From contig CM067373.1 in NCBI GenBank assembly GCA_034401795.1, positions 43,999,914 to 44,063,913 of the forward strand: a stretch of DNA of 64,000 nucleotides, given 5' to 3'. The notes beneath the pieces are model-generated. The model was not told the DNA's origin and made no database searches. It worked only from the letters and a program-made list of their open reading frames with translations. Below are positions 10,701 through 22,481 of the stretch, one piece after another. A program made the position numbers and the translations under genes. Positions within the stretch are counted from its first letter, which is position 1. The number at the start of each line of letters is the position of its first letter. This stretch comes from Chaetoderma sp. LZ-2023a (Eukaryota; Mollusca; Caudofoveata; Chaetodermatida; Chaetodermatidae).

Positions 10701-13700
10701 GCCGCTTCTATATATGACAGAACACACTCACATGGCTAATCAAGCCGCCTCTATACATGACAAAACACACTCACATAGTTAATCAAGCCGCCTCTATATA
10801 TGACAGGACACACTCACATGGCTAATCAAGCTGCCTCTATACATGACAAAACATACTCACATAGTTAATCAAGCCGCCTCTATACATGATAAAACACACT
10901 CACATCAAGCCGCCTCTATACATGACAAAACACACTCACATAGTTAATCAAGCCGCCTCTATACATGATAAAACACACTCACATAGTTAATCAAGCCGCC
11001 TCTATACATGACAAACATCCTCACATAGTTAATCAAGCCGCCTCTATACATGATAAAACACACTCACATAGTTAATCAAGCCGCCTCTATACATGACAAA
11101 CATCCTCACATAGTTAATCAAGCCGCCTCTATACATGATAAAACACACTCACATAGTTAATAAGCCGCCTCTATACATGACAAACATCCTCACATAGTTA
11201 ATCAAGCCGCCTCTATACATGACAAAACACACTCACATAGTTAATCAAGCCACTTCTATACATGACAAAACATACTCACATAGTTAATCAAGCCACTTCT
11301 ATACATGACAAAACACACTCATATAGTTAATCAAGCCGCCTCTATACATGACAAAACACACTCACATAGTTAATCAAACCGCCTCTATACATGACAAAAC
11401 ATACTCACATAGTTAATCAAGCCGCCTCTATACATGACAAAACATACTCACATAGTTAATCAAGCCGCCTCTATACATGACAAAACATACTCACATAGTT
11501 AACCAAGCCGCCTCTATACATGACAAAACATACTCACATAGTTAATCAAGCCGCCTCTATACATGACAAAACATACTCACATAGTTAATCAAGCCGCCTC
11601 TATACATGACAAAACATACTCACATAGTTAATCAAGCCGCCTCTATACTTGACAAAACACACTCATATAGTTAATCAAGCCGCCTCTATACATGACAAAA
11701 CATACTCACATAGTTAATCAAGCCGCCTCTATACATGACAAAACATACTCACATAGTTAATCAAGCCGCCTCTATACATGACAAAACACGCTCACATAGT
11801 TAATCAAGCCGCCTATATATATGACAGAACACACTCACATGGCTAATCAAGCCGCCTCTATACATGACGAAACACACTCACATAGTTAATCAAGCCACCT
11901 CTATATATGACAGAACACACTCACATGGCCAATCAAGCCGCCTCTATACATGACAAAACACACTCATATAGTTAATCAAGCCACCTCCACACATGACAAA
12001 ACACACTCACATAGTTAATCAAGCCACTTCTATACATGACAAAACATACTCACATAGTTAATCAAGCCGCTTCTATACATGACAAAACATACTCATATAG
12101 TTAATCAAGCCGCTTCTATATATGACAGAACACACTCACATGGCTAATCAAGCCGCCTCTATACATGACAAAACATACTCACATAGTTAATCAAGCCGCC
12201 TCTATACATGACAAAACACGCTCACATAGTTAATCAAGCCGCCTATATATATGACAGAACACACTCACATGGCCAATCAAGCCGCCTCTATACATGACAA
12301 AACACACTCATATAGTTAATCAAGCCGCCTCCACACATGACAAAACACACTCACATAGTTAATCAAGCCACTTCTATACATGACAAAACATACTCACATA
12401 GTTAATCAAGCCGCCTCTATACTTGACAAAACACACTCATATAGTTAATCAAGCCGCCTCTATACATGACAAAACATACTCACATAGTTAATCAAGCCGC
12501 CTCTATACATGACAAAACATACTCACATAGTTAATCAAGCCGCCTCTATACATGACAAAACACGCTCACATAGTTAATCAAGCCGCCTATATATATGACA
12601 GAACACACTCACATGGCTAATCAAGCCGCCTCTATACATGACGAAACACACTCACATAGTTAATCAAGCCACCTCTATATATGACAGAACACACTCACAT
12701 GGCCAATCAAGCCGCCTCTATACATGACAAAACACACTCATATAGTTAATCAAGCCGCCTCCACACATGACAAAACATACTCACATAGTTAATCAAGCCG
12801 CTTCTATACATGACAAAACATACTCACATAGTTAATCAAGCCGCTTCTATATATGACAGAACACACTCACATGGCTAATCAAGCCGCCTCTATACATGAC
12901 AAAACACACTCACATAGTTAATCAAGCCGCCTCTATATATGACAGGACACACTCACATGGCTAATCAAGCTGCCTCTATACATGACAAAACATACTCACA
13001 TAGTTAATCAAGCCGCCTCTATACATGATAAAACACACTCACATCAAGCCGCCTCTATACATGACAAAACACACTCACATAGTTAATCAAGCCGCCTCTA
13101 TACATGATAAAACACACTCACATAGTTAATCAAGCCGCCTCTATACATGACAAACATCCTCACATAGTTAATCAAGCCACCTCTATACATGATAAAACAC
13201 ACTCACATAGTTAATCAAGCCGCCTCTATACATGACAAACATCCTCACAAAGTTAATCAAGCCGCCTCTATACATGATAAAACACACTCACATAGTTAAT
13301 CAAGCCGCCTCTATACATGACAAACATCCTCACATAGTTAATCAAGCCGCCTCTATACATGACAAAACACACTCACATAGTTAATCAAGCCACTTCTATA
13401 CATGACAAAACATACTCACATAGTTAATCAAGCCACTTCTATACATGACAAAACACACTCATATAGTTAATCAAGCCGCCTCTATACATGACAAAACACA
13501 CTCACATAGTTAATCAAACCGCCTCTATACTTGACAAAACACACTCACATAGTTAATCAAGCCACCTCTATACATGACAAAACATACTCACATAGTTAAT
13601 CAAGCCACCTCTATACATGATAAAACACACTCACATAGTTAATCAAGCCACCTCTATACTTGACAAAACACACTCATATAGTTAATCAAGCCGCCTCTAT

Positions 13701-13830
13701 ACATGACAAAACACACTCACATAGTTAATCAAGCCGCCTCTATACATGACAAAACACACTCATATAGTTAATCAAGCCACTTCTATACATGACAAAACAC
13801 GCTCACATACTTATAGTTATACTATGGAGG
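7747..13830 (-). repeat. 43-bp minisatellite (~140 copies) copied from exon 12's acceptor
   Basis: On the gene strand the unit reads ttgattaactatgtgagtg then tgttttgtcatgtatag|aggcggc, the same as the exon-12 junction. Every unit therefore ends in the acceptor and the first bases of the exon, and most also have gtgagt. Variants (catggctaatc, gacgaaacac, agctgcctc, a deletion ctcacatcaagcc) recur in the same order. The deletion recurs near 9272, 10902 and 13042, showing higher-order duplication blocks of about 1.6 and 2.1 kb. Reading one unit before exon 12 in frame ends in the unit's own TAG. Confidence 0.95.
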
Positions 13831-15051
13831 ATGTGACGCCTCCACACATAAAAAATACATGCAAATTAATGCAGTCCATTTTCCATTATATGGATAATCG
13901 ATTAATTGACAGTTCAGTCCATCACTTAATCGATATATTCGTCATTGTGACCACTTCATTCAGTCAATAATATAGGCTAATGCTATATGAGATACAGACA
14001 AGATCTCACAACAATTTATGATGTATGAAATTCCCTGTTGAATATTTTGAAACCAACTTGCTTGTGAGATGTCTAAGACAGCAAAATGGTCAAAATGTTC
14101 AAGAGCTCTCTTGTTTGTTGAATTCAAATACAGATAAATTGGGTTTCATCGGCCAAGTCTTAACTAAATCATTGAGTAGAAGCAGTAGACGTGGTGTGTG
14201 CACAGACCAACGGTTACCGATTAATCTGTGCGTGCGTGTGTGTGTGTGTGTGCGTGTGTGTATATGCATATGTTCGCAGAAATTGATTATTTATATCAGA
14301 TTATATATTTGAAAAACATGGAAATTTTTAAAGTAATTTAATGGTAAATTACTCTTGATCTGTGTGGAAAAAATTTTTCCGTCAACCTTTTAGTATAATA
14401 CTCAACATATTTGATAAATCTAACTGTTAGCACGCGTACAACTCTTGTTATTGCTGAGCTGCTGTTGATGCCTACTAAACCTGTCGCATTAAATTCAACG
14501 AATAATTGATAGGCATAAACTTTTGTGAAACTAGACCATTTCCCGCAGAAAGCAGTTACAATTGTTGATTGGTCATCGGCAAACAAATACTGGAGAAAAA
14601 CAAAACTAAGGTGTAAGCGGCTAAATTTCAATGAACTGTCGAATAATGACAAGGTTGTGATTTCAATTAACTGAAGCAAATTTTCCTCTTTCTACAGGCC
14701 TGTCTTGACTGAAAGTTTACAGGTTTAAATGTTTACAATATATATTATTTTATTTTAATATAATTTGAATTTAACTTAAATTATTATATAATCAAAATGT
14801 ATTTTAAAGTTATTATTTTATTTTATTTTAATTTATTATCTGAAAGGTGTTGTCATCCTCGTCGTTGTCATCATCGTTGTTGCTATGTTACCATGACGCA
14901 GATAGCCTGTTCTATAGATTAACCCTTTGATTACTGATTAGCAATAAATGTGTGTATTAGAATGAAGGACAGCACTTATCATATATATTCTCCATATAAA
15001 TACATATGAAAGCAGTGCCGGTGCAGTTTTCTCCAGGTATTTGATACTTAC
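13831..15051. other. rest of intron 11: no gene seen
   Basis: AT-rich sequence with a GT-rich simple repeat at about 14228-14265. Open frames here (for example 14025-14312 and 14338-14679) have no homology and run across the simple repeat or AT-rich sequence. Confidence 0.5.
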
Positions 15052-15119
15052 TCATATCCAGTTGGTGGTGGAGGTGCGGATGGACTCTTTGTATCAGCCA
15101 GCAATGGCTCAGTCTCAGG
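15052..15119 (-). CDS. RyR: RyR exon 11 (Pro-rich linker)
   Basis: Twenty-two codons plus two bases; acceptor tttttaatag, strong donor gtaagt. It encodes PETEPLLADTKSPSAPPPPT then GY. Like exon 10 it belongs to the divergent region and is accepted on phase, donor quality and position. Confidence 0.8.
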
Positions 15120-15423
15120 CTATTAAAAATAATAACATAACACATTGATGAGACAGGGAACATATCAAACACTCAGCAAACCTAACGTGGGCCCAAAATA
15201 CATTCAGTTAATTTCTGTCTGTCTGTTGGTCGATAAATTATCCACGAAACTCGCAACTATAGTGCACATGCACGTCCTCTACATGGTGTATAATGGACTG
15301 ATTCGAGCTGTCACACAAGTATTTGGGGTCATAATCAAAATACGTCACTTACTTGCTGATGTTACAATCAAATGACGTAGGTCCGACACGAAAATTGCAA
15401 AACTCTGACAGTGTCTGAGGATT

Positions 15424-15612
15424 TAACCCTTACCACGATGACATCAAAATTAAATTAAAAGACAAATGGGTGTACATTTCTCAACAAATTTTGGTGGAAG
15501 ATATAGACAGCAGCACCATCCACGAAAATTGTTGTAAAATGTACAGCAGTTTCATTGTTATCGACACAGTAAAAGATAGAATATTGACATCAGAGAGGTA
15601 AGGGTTAATAAA
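15424..15612. repeat. hairpin element family 3, copy a
   Basis: Ends taacccttaccacgatgaca and tgacatcagagaggtaagg(gttaa). The arms gtacatttctcaac and ttgtaaaatgtacagcag pair around a centre with gcagcaccatcca. Confidence 0.85.
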
Positions 15613-15624
15613 CATTCTTTTGAA

Positions 15625-15725
15625 TATTTTGAAGGAACTTTGACAAGGAGCTGTTGTTGTCATAGCCATAAGCAGCCATAGCTCCCAGTTAAATTAGTTT
15701 CAAAATCCTCAACAGCTTAACTGTA
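15625..15725. repeat. hairpin element family 2, partial copy
   Basis: Contains gaatattttgaaggaacttt, then cccagttaaattagtttcaa; one arm is diverged. Confidence 0.65.
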
Positions 15726-15887
15726 TAGTTATCTTGAATTTGAAATTCTGGGCGCTCCGTGTTTAGTTTTCAAATTCATTCAACCATGCGTATAAAATGG
15801 GCAGAGCTAAGCAAGACATGGGTGGAGCGTAGCTTGAAAGGATCTGTCTACTATATTCTACCTTCAAAGCTCTTAATGAGTTAATTT

Positions 15888-16127
15888 TAACCATTTACCA
15901 CGCATATCAGCCAAAAATGGCATCTGCAGTGGTCTTGAGAAATGTCCATTTGCAGACTAAGAGAAGACTAGTTAAAAAAATTTATCAATAGAACGACTGG
16001 CTCAAATAACCGAGCCAGTTATTCTAGTGATTAATTTTCAAAAATAGTCTTCTCTTGGTCTCTGAATGGACATTTTCCATGAGAACATTGAAATTTTCTT
16101 GAACGAATTTTAGGGGTAAAGGGTTAA
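15888..16127. repeat. hairpin element family 1, copy d
   Basis: Full copy, from taaccatttaccacgcatat to ggggtaaagggttaa; centre ctcaaataaccgagccagtt. Its end lies 9 bp from the exon 10 donor. Confidence 0.85.
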
Positions 16128-16135
16128 CAGAGCAC

Positions 16136-16262
16136 CTGTTTTGCAAACACTGGAGGAGTCTTCTCAACAGTGGGCTGTACAGACGGCAGATCAATCTTGC
16201 TAGCATCCGCGTGAATATTTTCAGTCACTGTAGGAGCGCTTGTCATATTTTCACCAGTGGAC
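16136..16262 (-). CDS. RyR: RyR exon 10 (variable linker)
   Basis: One base plus 42 codons, ending in phase 0; acceptor tttatag, donor gtgctc. It encodes a low-homology linker, TGENMTSAPTVTENIHAD...PTVEKTPPVFAKQ. It is supported by an open frame, matching phases and position between exons 9 and 11. The donor is not ideal, so the 3' edge is less certain. Confidence 0.75.
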
Positions 16263-16439
16263 CTATAAACACATGTACAAGAATAAAATAGCAATTTTCA
16301 GAACTCGACAAATATATCCCGATTTGCCATATGGAAAGCAGCTTAGCCAAATTTCTGTATGCAGCGACATCATTATTACCAACACATAATCTTCAATAGT
16401 ATCTGTTACCCAAACAGTACAAGGTTTGCTAACTGTCTT

Positions 16440-16643
16440 TCACCATTACCCCTTTAATATTCAAATTAGTTCAAAGAAAATTTCAATTTTCTCATAGAAA
16501 ATGTCCATTTGCAGACTAAGAGAAGACTATTTGTGAAAATTTACCACTGGATTGACTGGCTCGATAACCGAGCCAGTCAATCATGGACATTTCAGACAAC
16601 TATTGGAGAATCCATTTTGGCTGATATGAGGTTAAAGGGTTAA
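16440..16643. repeat. hairpin element family 1, copy e (reversed)
   Basis: Runs from ccctttaatattcaaattag to gaggttaaagggttaa, with centre ggctcgataaccgagccagt; the element's ttggctgatatg end is on the right. Confidence 0.85.
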
Positions 16644-17012
16644 TGGTCAAGATTGGTGATGAAAGATGGTCAAGATTGGTGATGAAAGATGGTCAAGATT
16701 GGTGATGAAATATGGTCAAGATTGGTGATGAAATATGGTCATGATTGGTGATGAAAGATGGTCAAGATTGGTGATGAAAGATGGTCAATATTGGTGATGA
16801 AAGATGGTCAAGATTGGTGATGAAAAATGGTCAAGATTGGTGATGAAAGATGGTCAAGATTGGTGATGAAAGATGGTCAAGATTGGTGATGAAAGACGGT
16901 CAAGATTGGTGATGAAAGATGGTCAAGATTGGTGATGAAAGATGGTCAAGATTGGTGATGAAAGATGGTCAAGATTGGTGATGAAAGATGGTCAAGATTG
17001 GTGATGAAAGAC
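16644..17012. repeat. 23-bp minisatellite
   Basis: About 16 nearly identical units, ggtcaagattggtgatgaa plus agat, placed between two family-1 hairpin elements in intron 9. Confidence 0.95.
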
Positions 17013-17024
17013 AAGCGTTTCTCT

Positions 17025-17225
17025 TAGTCACTGTCATTTGCAGACCAAAAGACAATTATTTTTTTTAAATTTACCACTGGAATAACTGGCTTGGTTACCA
17101 AGGCAATCATTCCAGTGGTGGTAAAATTTTAAAAATGGTCTTTTCTTGACCTGCAAATGGATATTTCCCAAGATAACTGAAGAGGCCAGTTTGGGCCATG
17201 TTGACCAATAAAGGATAATGGTTTG
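17025..17225. repeat. hairpin element family 1, copy f
   Basis: Arms catttgcagaccaaaagaca and its complement, centre ggcttggttaccaaggcaat. Confidence 0.8.
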
Positions 17226-17641
17226 GCTAATCATAAAATACTCAGTATGTCAGAACTGATGATGATAGCATCGATGTCTGTAAGACATACCATAACAGGT
17301 GAAATAGAGACGTAGGCCTTCATCTTCTGCCTTCAGATTGGATGCCGGATGACATTTTGATTGTTATGACAAGCCATACTGCGTTTTGCATATGGCTCAA
17401 CAAAAATAAGAGGGGATGAGAGAATGCTTATTCAACATCTAGCATATTGTAAGATAGAATAATATGTGCTACAAGATTCACTATTTTAAAACTAATTTGA
17501 TGCTGCTGCCGCTGCTGCTTAATGTAGACTAGATTCACAACATTTGTAAACTTATGTGCATGGTCACTCTGAAATAGAGAATCTGGGATTTGATAACTGA
17601 AAGTCATAGCCAGGTAGTAAATGTAGCTTAGATTAACTCAC

Positions 17642-17839
17642 ACAGCAGAGTCTCCGCTAAATGTGACCATAGGGCTGGCGAGTGAGCTGATGTCCTTCAT
17701 GTCTGGCTGTGATACAGATGACGCTAGTTGTGGAGGCGTATCACCTAGAGCAGGAAATACTTTAGGCTTCATACTTGTGGGCGTGTCTGGAGTCCGTTGT
17801 TCACCCATCATCATGTTCACGACAAACTTGATCAGAGTC
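17642..17839 (-). CDS. RyR: RyR exon 9 (end of TMx, Pro/Ser-rich linker)
   Basis: One base plus 65 codons plus two bases; acceptor gcatacag, donor gtgagt. It opens TLIKFVVNMMMGEQRTP, completing the hydrophobic segment, then runs into a variable linker rich in Pro, Ser and Asp (PALGDTPPQLASS, DMKDISSLASPM). The linker has no recognisable domain; it is called RyR because of phase and because the hydrophobic run continues exon 8. Confidence 0.85.
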
Positions 17840-17924
17840 CTGTATGCAAATCATGATATTTATGATTATCCCATGAGCAACAAATTATTGCAAGAGTTTG
17901 TAAAAATTATGAACACTTTAGCCC

Positions 17925-18127
17925 TTAACACTCTGGCATCAGAATTTTTAATTTTCAAATTAAATTAAAACATGAAACGGTATCCATTTTCCAACAAATT
18001 TAGTGGAAGATGGTGTTGTCGAAGACAGCAACATTATCCAGCAAAATTATTGAAAAATGTACACAAGTTTCGTTGCTATTGACAGGGTAAAAGATAGAAT
18101 ATTGACATCAGAGTGCTATGGGTTAAC
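17925..18127. repeat. hairpin element family 3, copy b
   Basis: From agcccttaacactctggcat to tgacatcagagtgctatggg, with inner arms ccaacaaatttagtgga and gcaaaattattgaaaaatgt. Confidence 0.8.
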
Positions 18128-18139
18128 ACTTATAGACCA

Positions 18140-18295
18140 GGAATAACAAATTTTTTATGATGAAGAGAATATTGCTTTGAATATTTTGAACCTAATTTGA
18201 TTGCAAGCTGTTTCAGTCAAATTAGTTTCAAAATATTTCACAGCTTTCCTATATAGCTGTCTTGAAAGTGAGATGCTGGAATTTCAAGGGTCAAT
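18140..18295. repeat. hairpin element family 2, copy
   Basis: Arms gaacctaatttgattgcaag and cagtcaaattagtttcaaaa, loop ctgttt. Confidence 0.75.
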
Positions 18296-18737
18296 GGACA
18301 AACCAAGTGTCAGGTAATTGTCATGGAGCAATACTTATCCTATACCTGGGTTGCCACAGATTTCTGAAAATTGAATTCAATGTCTTTTCAAAAGATTTTT
18401 AAGGCGAACAAAAATAATTTTTAAGGCCTTTTTTTTTAAGGTACCATCCTCTTATAGACATCTGTCCATGCCACATATTTTATTATCACATTTTAATTAC
18501 AAAACATTAGAAACAGGAGACCACACTAAATTCTGAATCATAAATTCTGCTATACCTGTGATAAAAATACATATTATATAAATTTATATATTTTTGCCCT
18601 CTCATTATAAGGTTGTATATGTCCACGTTTGGTAGAGATATGAACTGATAGGTTTAGCTAAACGCAAAATGTTAATGTTGAAAAAAATAATTTTACCCAA
18701 TATCTCAATGATCTTAACATTTCACCTTTTGATGCCT

Positions 18738-19263
18738 TCTAATACAAGAGGCCCAAGGGGCCTGTGTCGCTCAGCTGGAGCACTGTGCATTTTTGTCAAA
18801 ATTGTTGGTGAGTGGTTTAGGAGTAGTCTTTTAAATGAGTTTGTGGACATTTTTGCACATCCAATATGGCCGCCAAACACGCTACATTTTGATTGGTCCA
18901 CTTCTGCCATGTTTCTGACTAAGCTCCTTCCCTTGAACAAACTTTAATCGCACTCAGTGCCTAATCATATCTCCCAAATTTCGGTCCAATCCGCTCAGTG
19001 GTTCTGAAGTTGTTTTGGCAAAAGAAAAGTTATCCAAGATGGCCGCCAAACCATTTGGCCAATCAAGTTCCCTTGAACACACTTGGGTCTACCGTTGCCA
19101 CAGATGATGTGTTATGAGTTTTGAATCAATTCCTCCAGCGGTTTCGGAAAAGATTTTTTAAAGTGTTTCTAAAATCAGCCATTTTGGCCGGCGGACCAAT
19201 CCGCTTCATTTGAACAAACTTAGATCTCTATGCCCTATGAATGCTTCCTCCAAAATATAATTG

Positions 19264-19294
<31 letters not shown>

Positions 19295-20030
19295 ATTTAA
19301 AGAATTCCCCATTGCTTTACTATGGGCCCATTGCTTTACTATGGGAACCTATGACGGGAAAACAAACCAAGATGGCAGCCAAACCGTTTATCCAACAGTC
19401 TCGAAAGTGCCATATTTGAACTCGTCACACTGATAAGCATATATAAAGCAATATTCGCCATCAAAATACATCAAATACAAAAAAGCCAATATAACCAACA
19501 AACGCTAAATTTTGATCGGTTGATGGCGGCCATGATTTTTAACGAACAACCTTCCCTTGAACAAACTTGAAAGGCCCTTGGTCCCTAAGCATAGTAATAA
19601 AATTTCAGCTCTATCCCTTCAGCGGTTCGGGAGAAGTCGTTTTCGCGAAAACTAGGTCATCCAAGATGGCCACCAAGCAAATCGCCCAATCAGATTGCCT
19701 TGAACAAATATGGGTCTACCGTTGCAATAGATGATGTGTTATGAGTTTTGAATCCATTCCTCCAGCGGTTTCGGAGAAGATTTTTTAGTGTTTCAAAAAA
19801 TGAGCCATTCTGGCCGGCAGCCATCTTGGATTTTGGCCGATCGGCTTTGTTTGAACAAACTTGAATCTCTATGCCCTAGGGATGCTTCCTGCGAAATATA
19901 ATTAAAATCGGTCCAGTGGTTCTTGAGAAGTCGTTTAAAGAAAAAGTTGACAGACAACAGACGACATACAGACGCCAGACAGCCGCCATCGCATAAGCTC
20001 ACTTGGCCATTCTGGTCAGGTGAGCTAACA
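18738..20030. repeat. long dispersed repeat, copy 1
   Basis: Starts acaagaggcccaaggggcct, ends gctcacttggcc...caggtgagctaa; the ends are partly inverted (gctcacctgg). The interior repeats tgaacaaactt, aagatggccgccaaac and ggttctggagaag two or more times. Other copies are at 36578-37905, 43490-45205 and 62805-63085. No transposase is visible, so it is presumably non-autonomous. Confidence 0.8.
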
Positions 20031-20247
20031 AGGAAGTATGTATATAAAGTTGGGACCAGTATGCTTAAAAAAAGATGAGATATAATCTACTAAGTTGAGC
20101 TAAATGCAAAATGTTAATGTTGAAAATAACAAAAGTGACCTTGACCTTTAATCCGTTGACCCAAAAAGCATTGTGTAAAAAAACGTATGTATGCATGATT
20201 AATGTATTCTGTGGCTGTAGTAGTAGAAACATAATACAATCAGTCCT

Positions 20248-20660
20248 TCATTTTTTACCACTGTGCCTTGTCATCAACCAAAATCTATACCTTTCTCGGG
20301 CCCTTTCTCCCATTCTTGAGCCGAGTATAACGAGCCCTATTTTCTTGAGGCTACCTTGCAACATGCTTAACAGATATATGAAATGACTTCCTCTTTGGAC
20401 TCTATATTTACTGACTCCCCATAGGGAAAATTCCAGGGCCCTCTGGCCATGTGCTAAGGATGCCAGAAGACAGATCAGCAGAGAGAGCATTGGAATTCGC
20501 CTTACTGGGAGCCAGTAAATATAAAGTCAGAAGAGAAGGTCATTTCATATATCTGTTAGTATCTGTTCTGTGAGGTGATCTCAAGAAAACATGTACCATC
20601 TTTGCTGGGCGACTTTTACAGACATCGGCGGTGTATTACTCATCTTGTATAGTACATCAT
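20248..20660. mobile_element. two head-to-head relics of a non-LTR reverse transcriptase
   Basis: Minus strand 20341-20450 and plus strand 20441-20660 both encode the C-terminal tail of a non-LTR RT (RALEFSLWGVSKYRVQRG on minus; a counterpart with RALEFALLGASKYK on plus). Together they form a diverged inverted repeat. The same tail is found at 55640-55850. Frames are broken; this is dead sequence. Confidence 0.7.
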
Positions 20661-20663
20661 TAG

Positions 20664-21020
20664 AAATAAACGAAATCATGCATTTCTTTTTTCACGAGAG
20701 AGTTGATACTTCACTCAATAAACATTCAGATAAAAAAAGTTAGGTGCCCCTAATGGGCAGGTAGTCAGATGACACTCCGGCGGATGCCAGCCCCAACCTC
20801 CATGCATGTGCAGACTAGTACTTCCTCTGACTAATTTATTGGCTGACACTATGCAACTTTAAGAAAGCCTGAAGACCGAGCCTCTGTGGGGTGGAGGGGC
20901 TGGGTCCGTGTTAGGGAGTAAGTATCAACTCTCTCGTTTAAAAAGAAATACGTGATTTCGTTTATTTCACTTCAAGAGTATACTTATATTCCTAACACTC
21001 TTTGATATTGCTAGAATTCA
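20664..21020. repeat. DIRS 3' terminal / internal complementary region
   Basis: Inverted arms at about 20664-20712 (aataaacgaaatcatgcatt, cgagagagttgatac) and 20919-20972 enclose the gttaggtgcccc block, which is complementary to the block at the other end of the element. A C-homopolymer follows at about 21159-21169. Confidence 0.7.
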
Positions 21021-21518
21021 TCAGAGAATTCGGCAGGAGGGAGGCGAGGTCAAAATACCAGCTCTTCCGTATGCGCTTTTCTGCGTTTAAGGCACTTAAA
21101 CGTCTGAAATTGTGTGGAAACACAACCAGGGATAGATTTGAACATCGGATAACGCTTCCCCCCCCCCCACCATCCCTTTTCTTGGGAGGAAGACAGAATG
21201 ACCTCAATGTTCCATACACTCTCTACGTAAAAGTGCCATGTACTATAGGACATTAAACGAAAAGGCTTCATTTTTGTATACTCTCAATAATGAACCACAT
21301 AAAGCAAGTACAATCACCATATTAATAACAAAGGGTCACGTGACAACACAATCAACAATGAACAACACATACACAAGACTGACATTGTGAAAATTGACTG
21401 CTGTCATCATCTTCCCATTGGTGAAGGCTGATGCAGTCCAAGTAAGTGGCTGTTACCATTGATAAATTGTGATATATGTAAAAAATGAGAGAACCTCATC
21501 AAAATATGTACACCTAAA

Positions 21519-22469
21519 TTATCTTTTCAAAATCGATAAGGCGAAAGTATTCGAGGTGTCACGGAGGTAATGGTCGGTAAAACTTGACTCACAGTGCCAC
21601 TGGGCTACTGACATAATGTCATCCACAGGAACCCCATTAAACAGGGCAGTAGACTCCACTACGCCGTGAACACTGTGAGCCTTAGCTAAGTAAACTTGTT
21701 TACCTGTGGCGGATTTATGACAAAATTTAATACACTCTACAATCCACCTGTAAATGGTGTCCCTAGACGCCCTGCCATGGGGTTCAATATATGACACCCA
21801 TAACGCCGTTGGGTCCGTCCGCCATTCCTGAGTACGTTGTTTGCACCGGTTTAATGCTCGGACTGGACACCATGCTTTTGAATTAGGATCATATCTAGTC
21901 AAAGCAGGTAAAAATGTGGGTTAACCTGGATAATTCAGACTTGTTTTTTGCCGTGAAATTTATCCTAGGTAGAAGCTTAAGGACTTCCCTGTAACCACAT
22001 AACGGTCTGCCTCAGCTGAAAAGACATGAATTTCGCCTCTCCGCATTGCCGAGGCCGCAGCAATTAAAAATACAGTTTTAAGTGTCAACATTTTCATAGA
22101 AATGGAACTTAGTGGTTCAAATGGCTTATCAACTAGTACCTGGAGTACTAGAGATAAACTCCATGACGGAATCACTGGGGGATTCCTTGGTCTTAGATTG
22201 CCCATGCCTTTAATTAAAGTATTTGATGTACTTACTTCATCACTTCCCCTATAAGCCAAGAAAGGGATAAACGTCATTAAAGCTGACTTATAGTCAGCAA
22301 TAGAGTTAGGCTTGAGGCTATAGGCATCATACAGGTGACAGAGGAAATCGGCTACTACCTGAATAGATGAATTCATTGGATTAATACATCTTTTTGAGCA
22401 CCATTCTGCAAATCTGTTGATTTTATAATTATATGCTCTGGAGGTTGAACCCCTTCTGGCTTTTGCCAT
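21519..22469 (-). pseudogene. DIRS tyrosine recombinase, inactivated
   Basis: Starts MAKARRGSTSRAYNYKINRF with a core-binding domain, then the catalytic part SAMRRGEIHVFS (first Arg), AHSVHGVVES (family H-x-x-R, Arg replaced by His), QWHCESSFTDHYLRD (Tyr kept). Two in-frame TAA codons, at 21960-21962 and 21921-21923, split it. The recombinase would normally insert the circular element DNA. It was called by motif pattern; the lost second Arg and the stops make it dead. Confidence 0.85.
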
Positions 22470-22481
22470 GAATATGGATGC

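Noticed and set aside
7740-13830. Regularly spaced repeats resembling a CRISPR array
   Set aside because: Units are contiguous with no unique spacers, no cas genes are present and the genome is eukaryotic.
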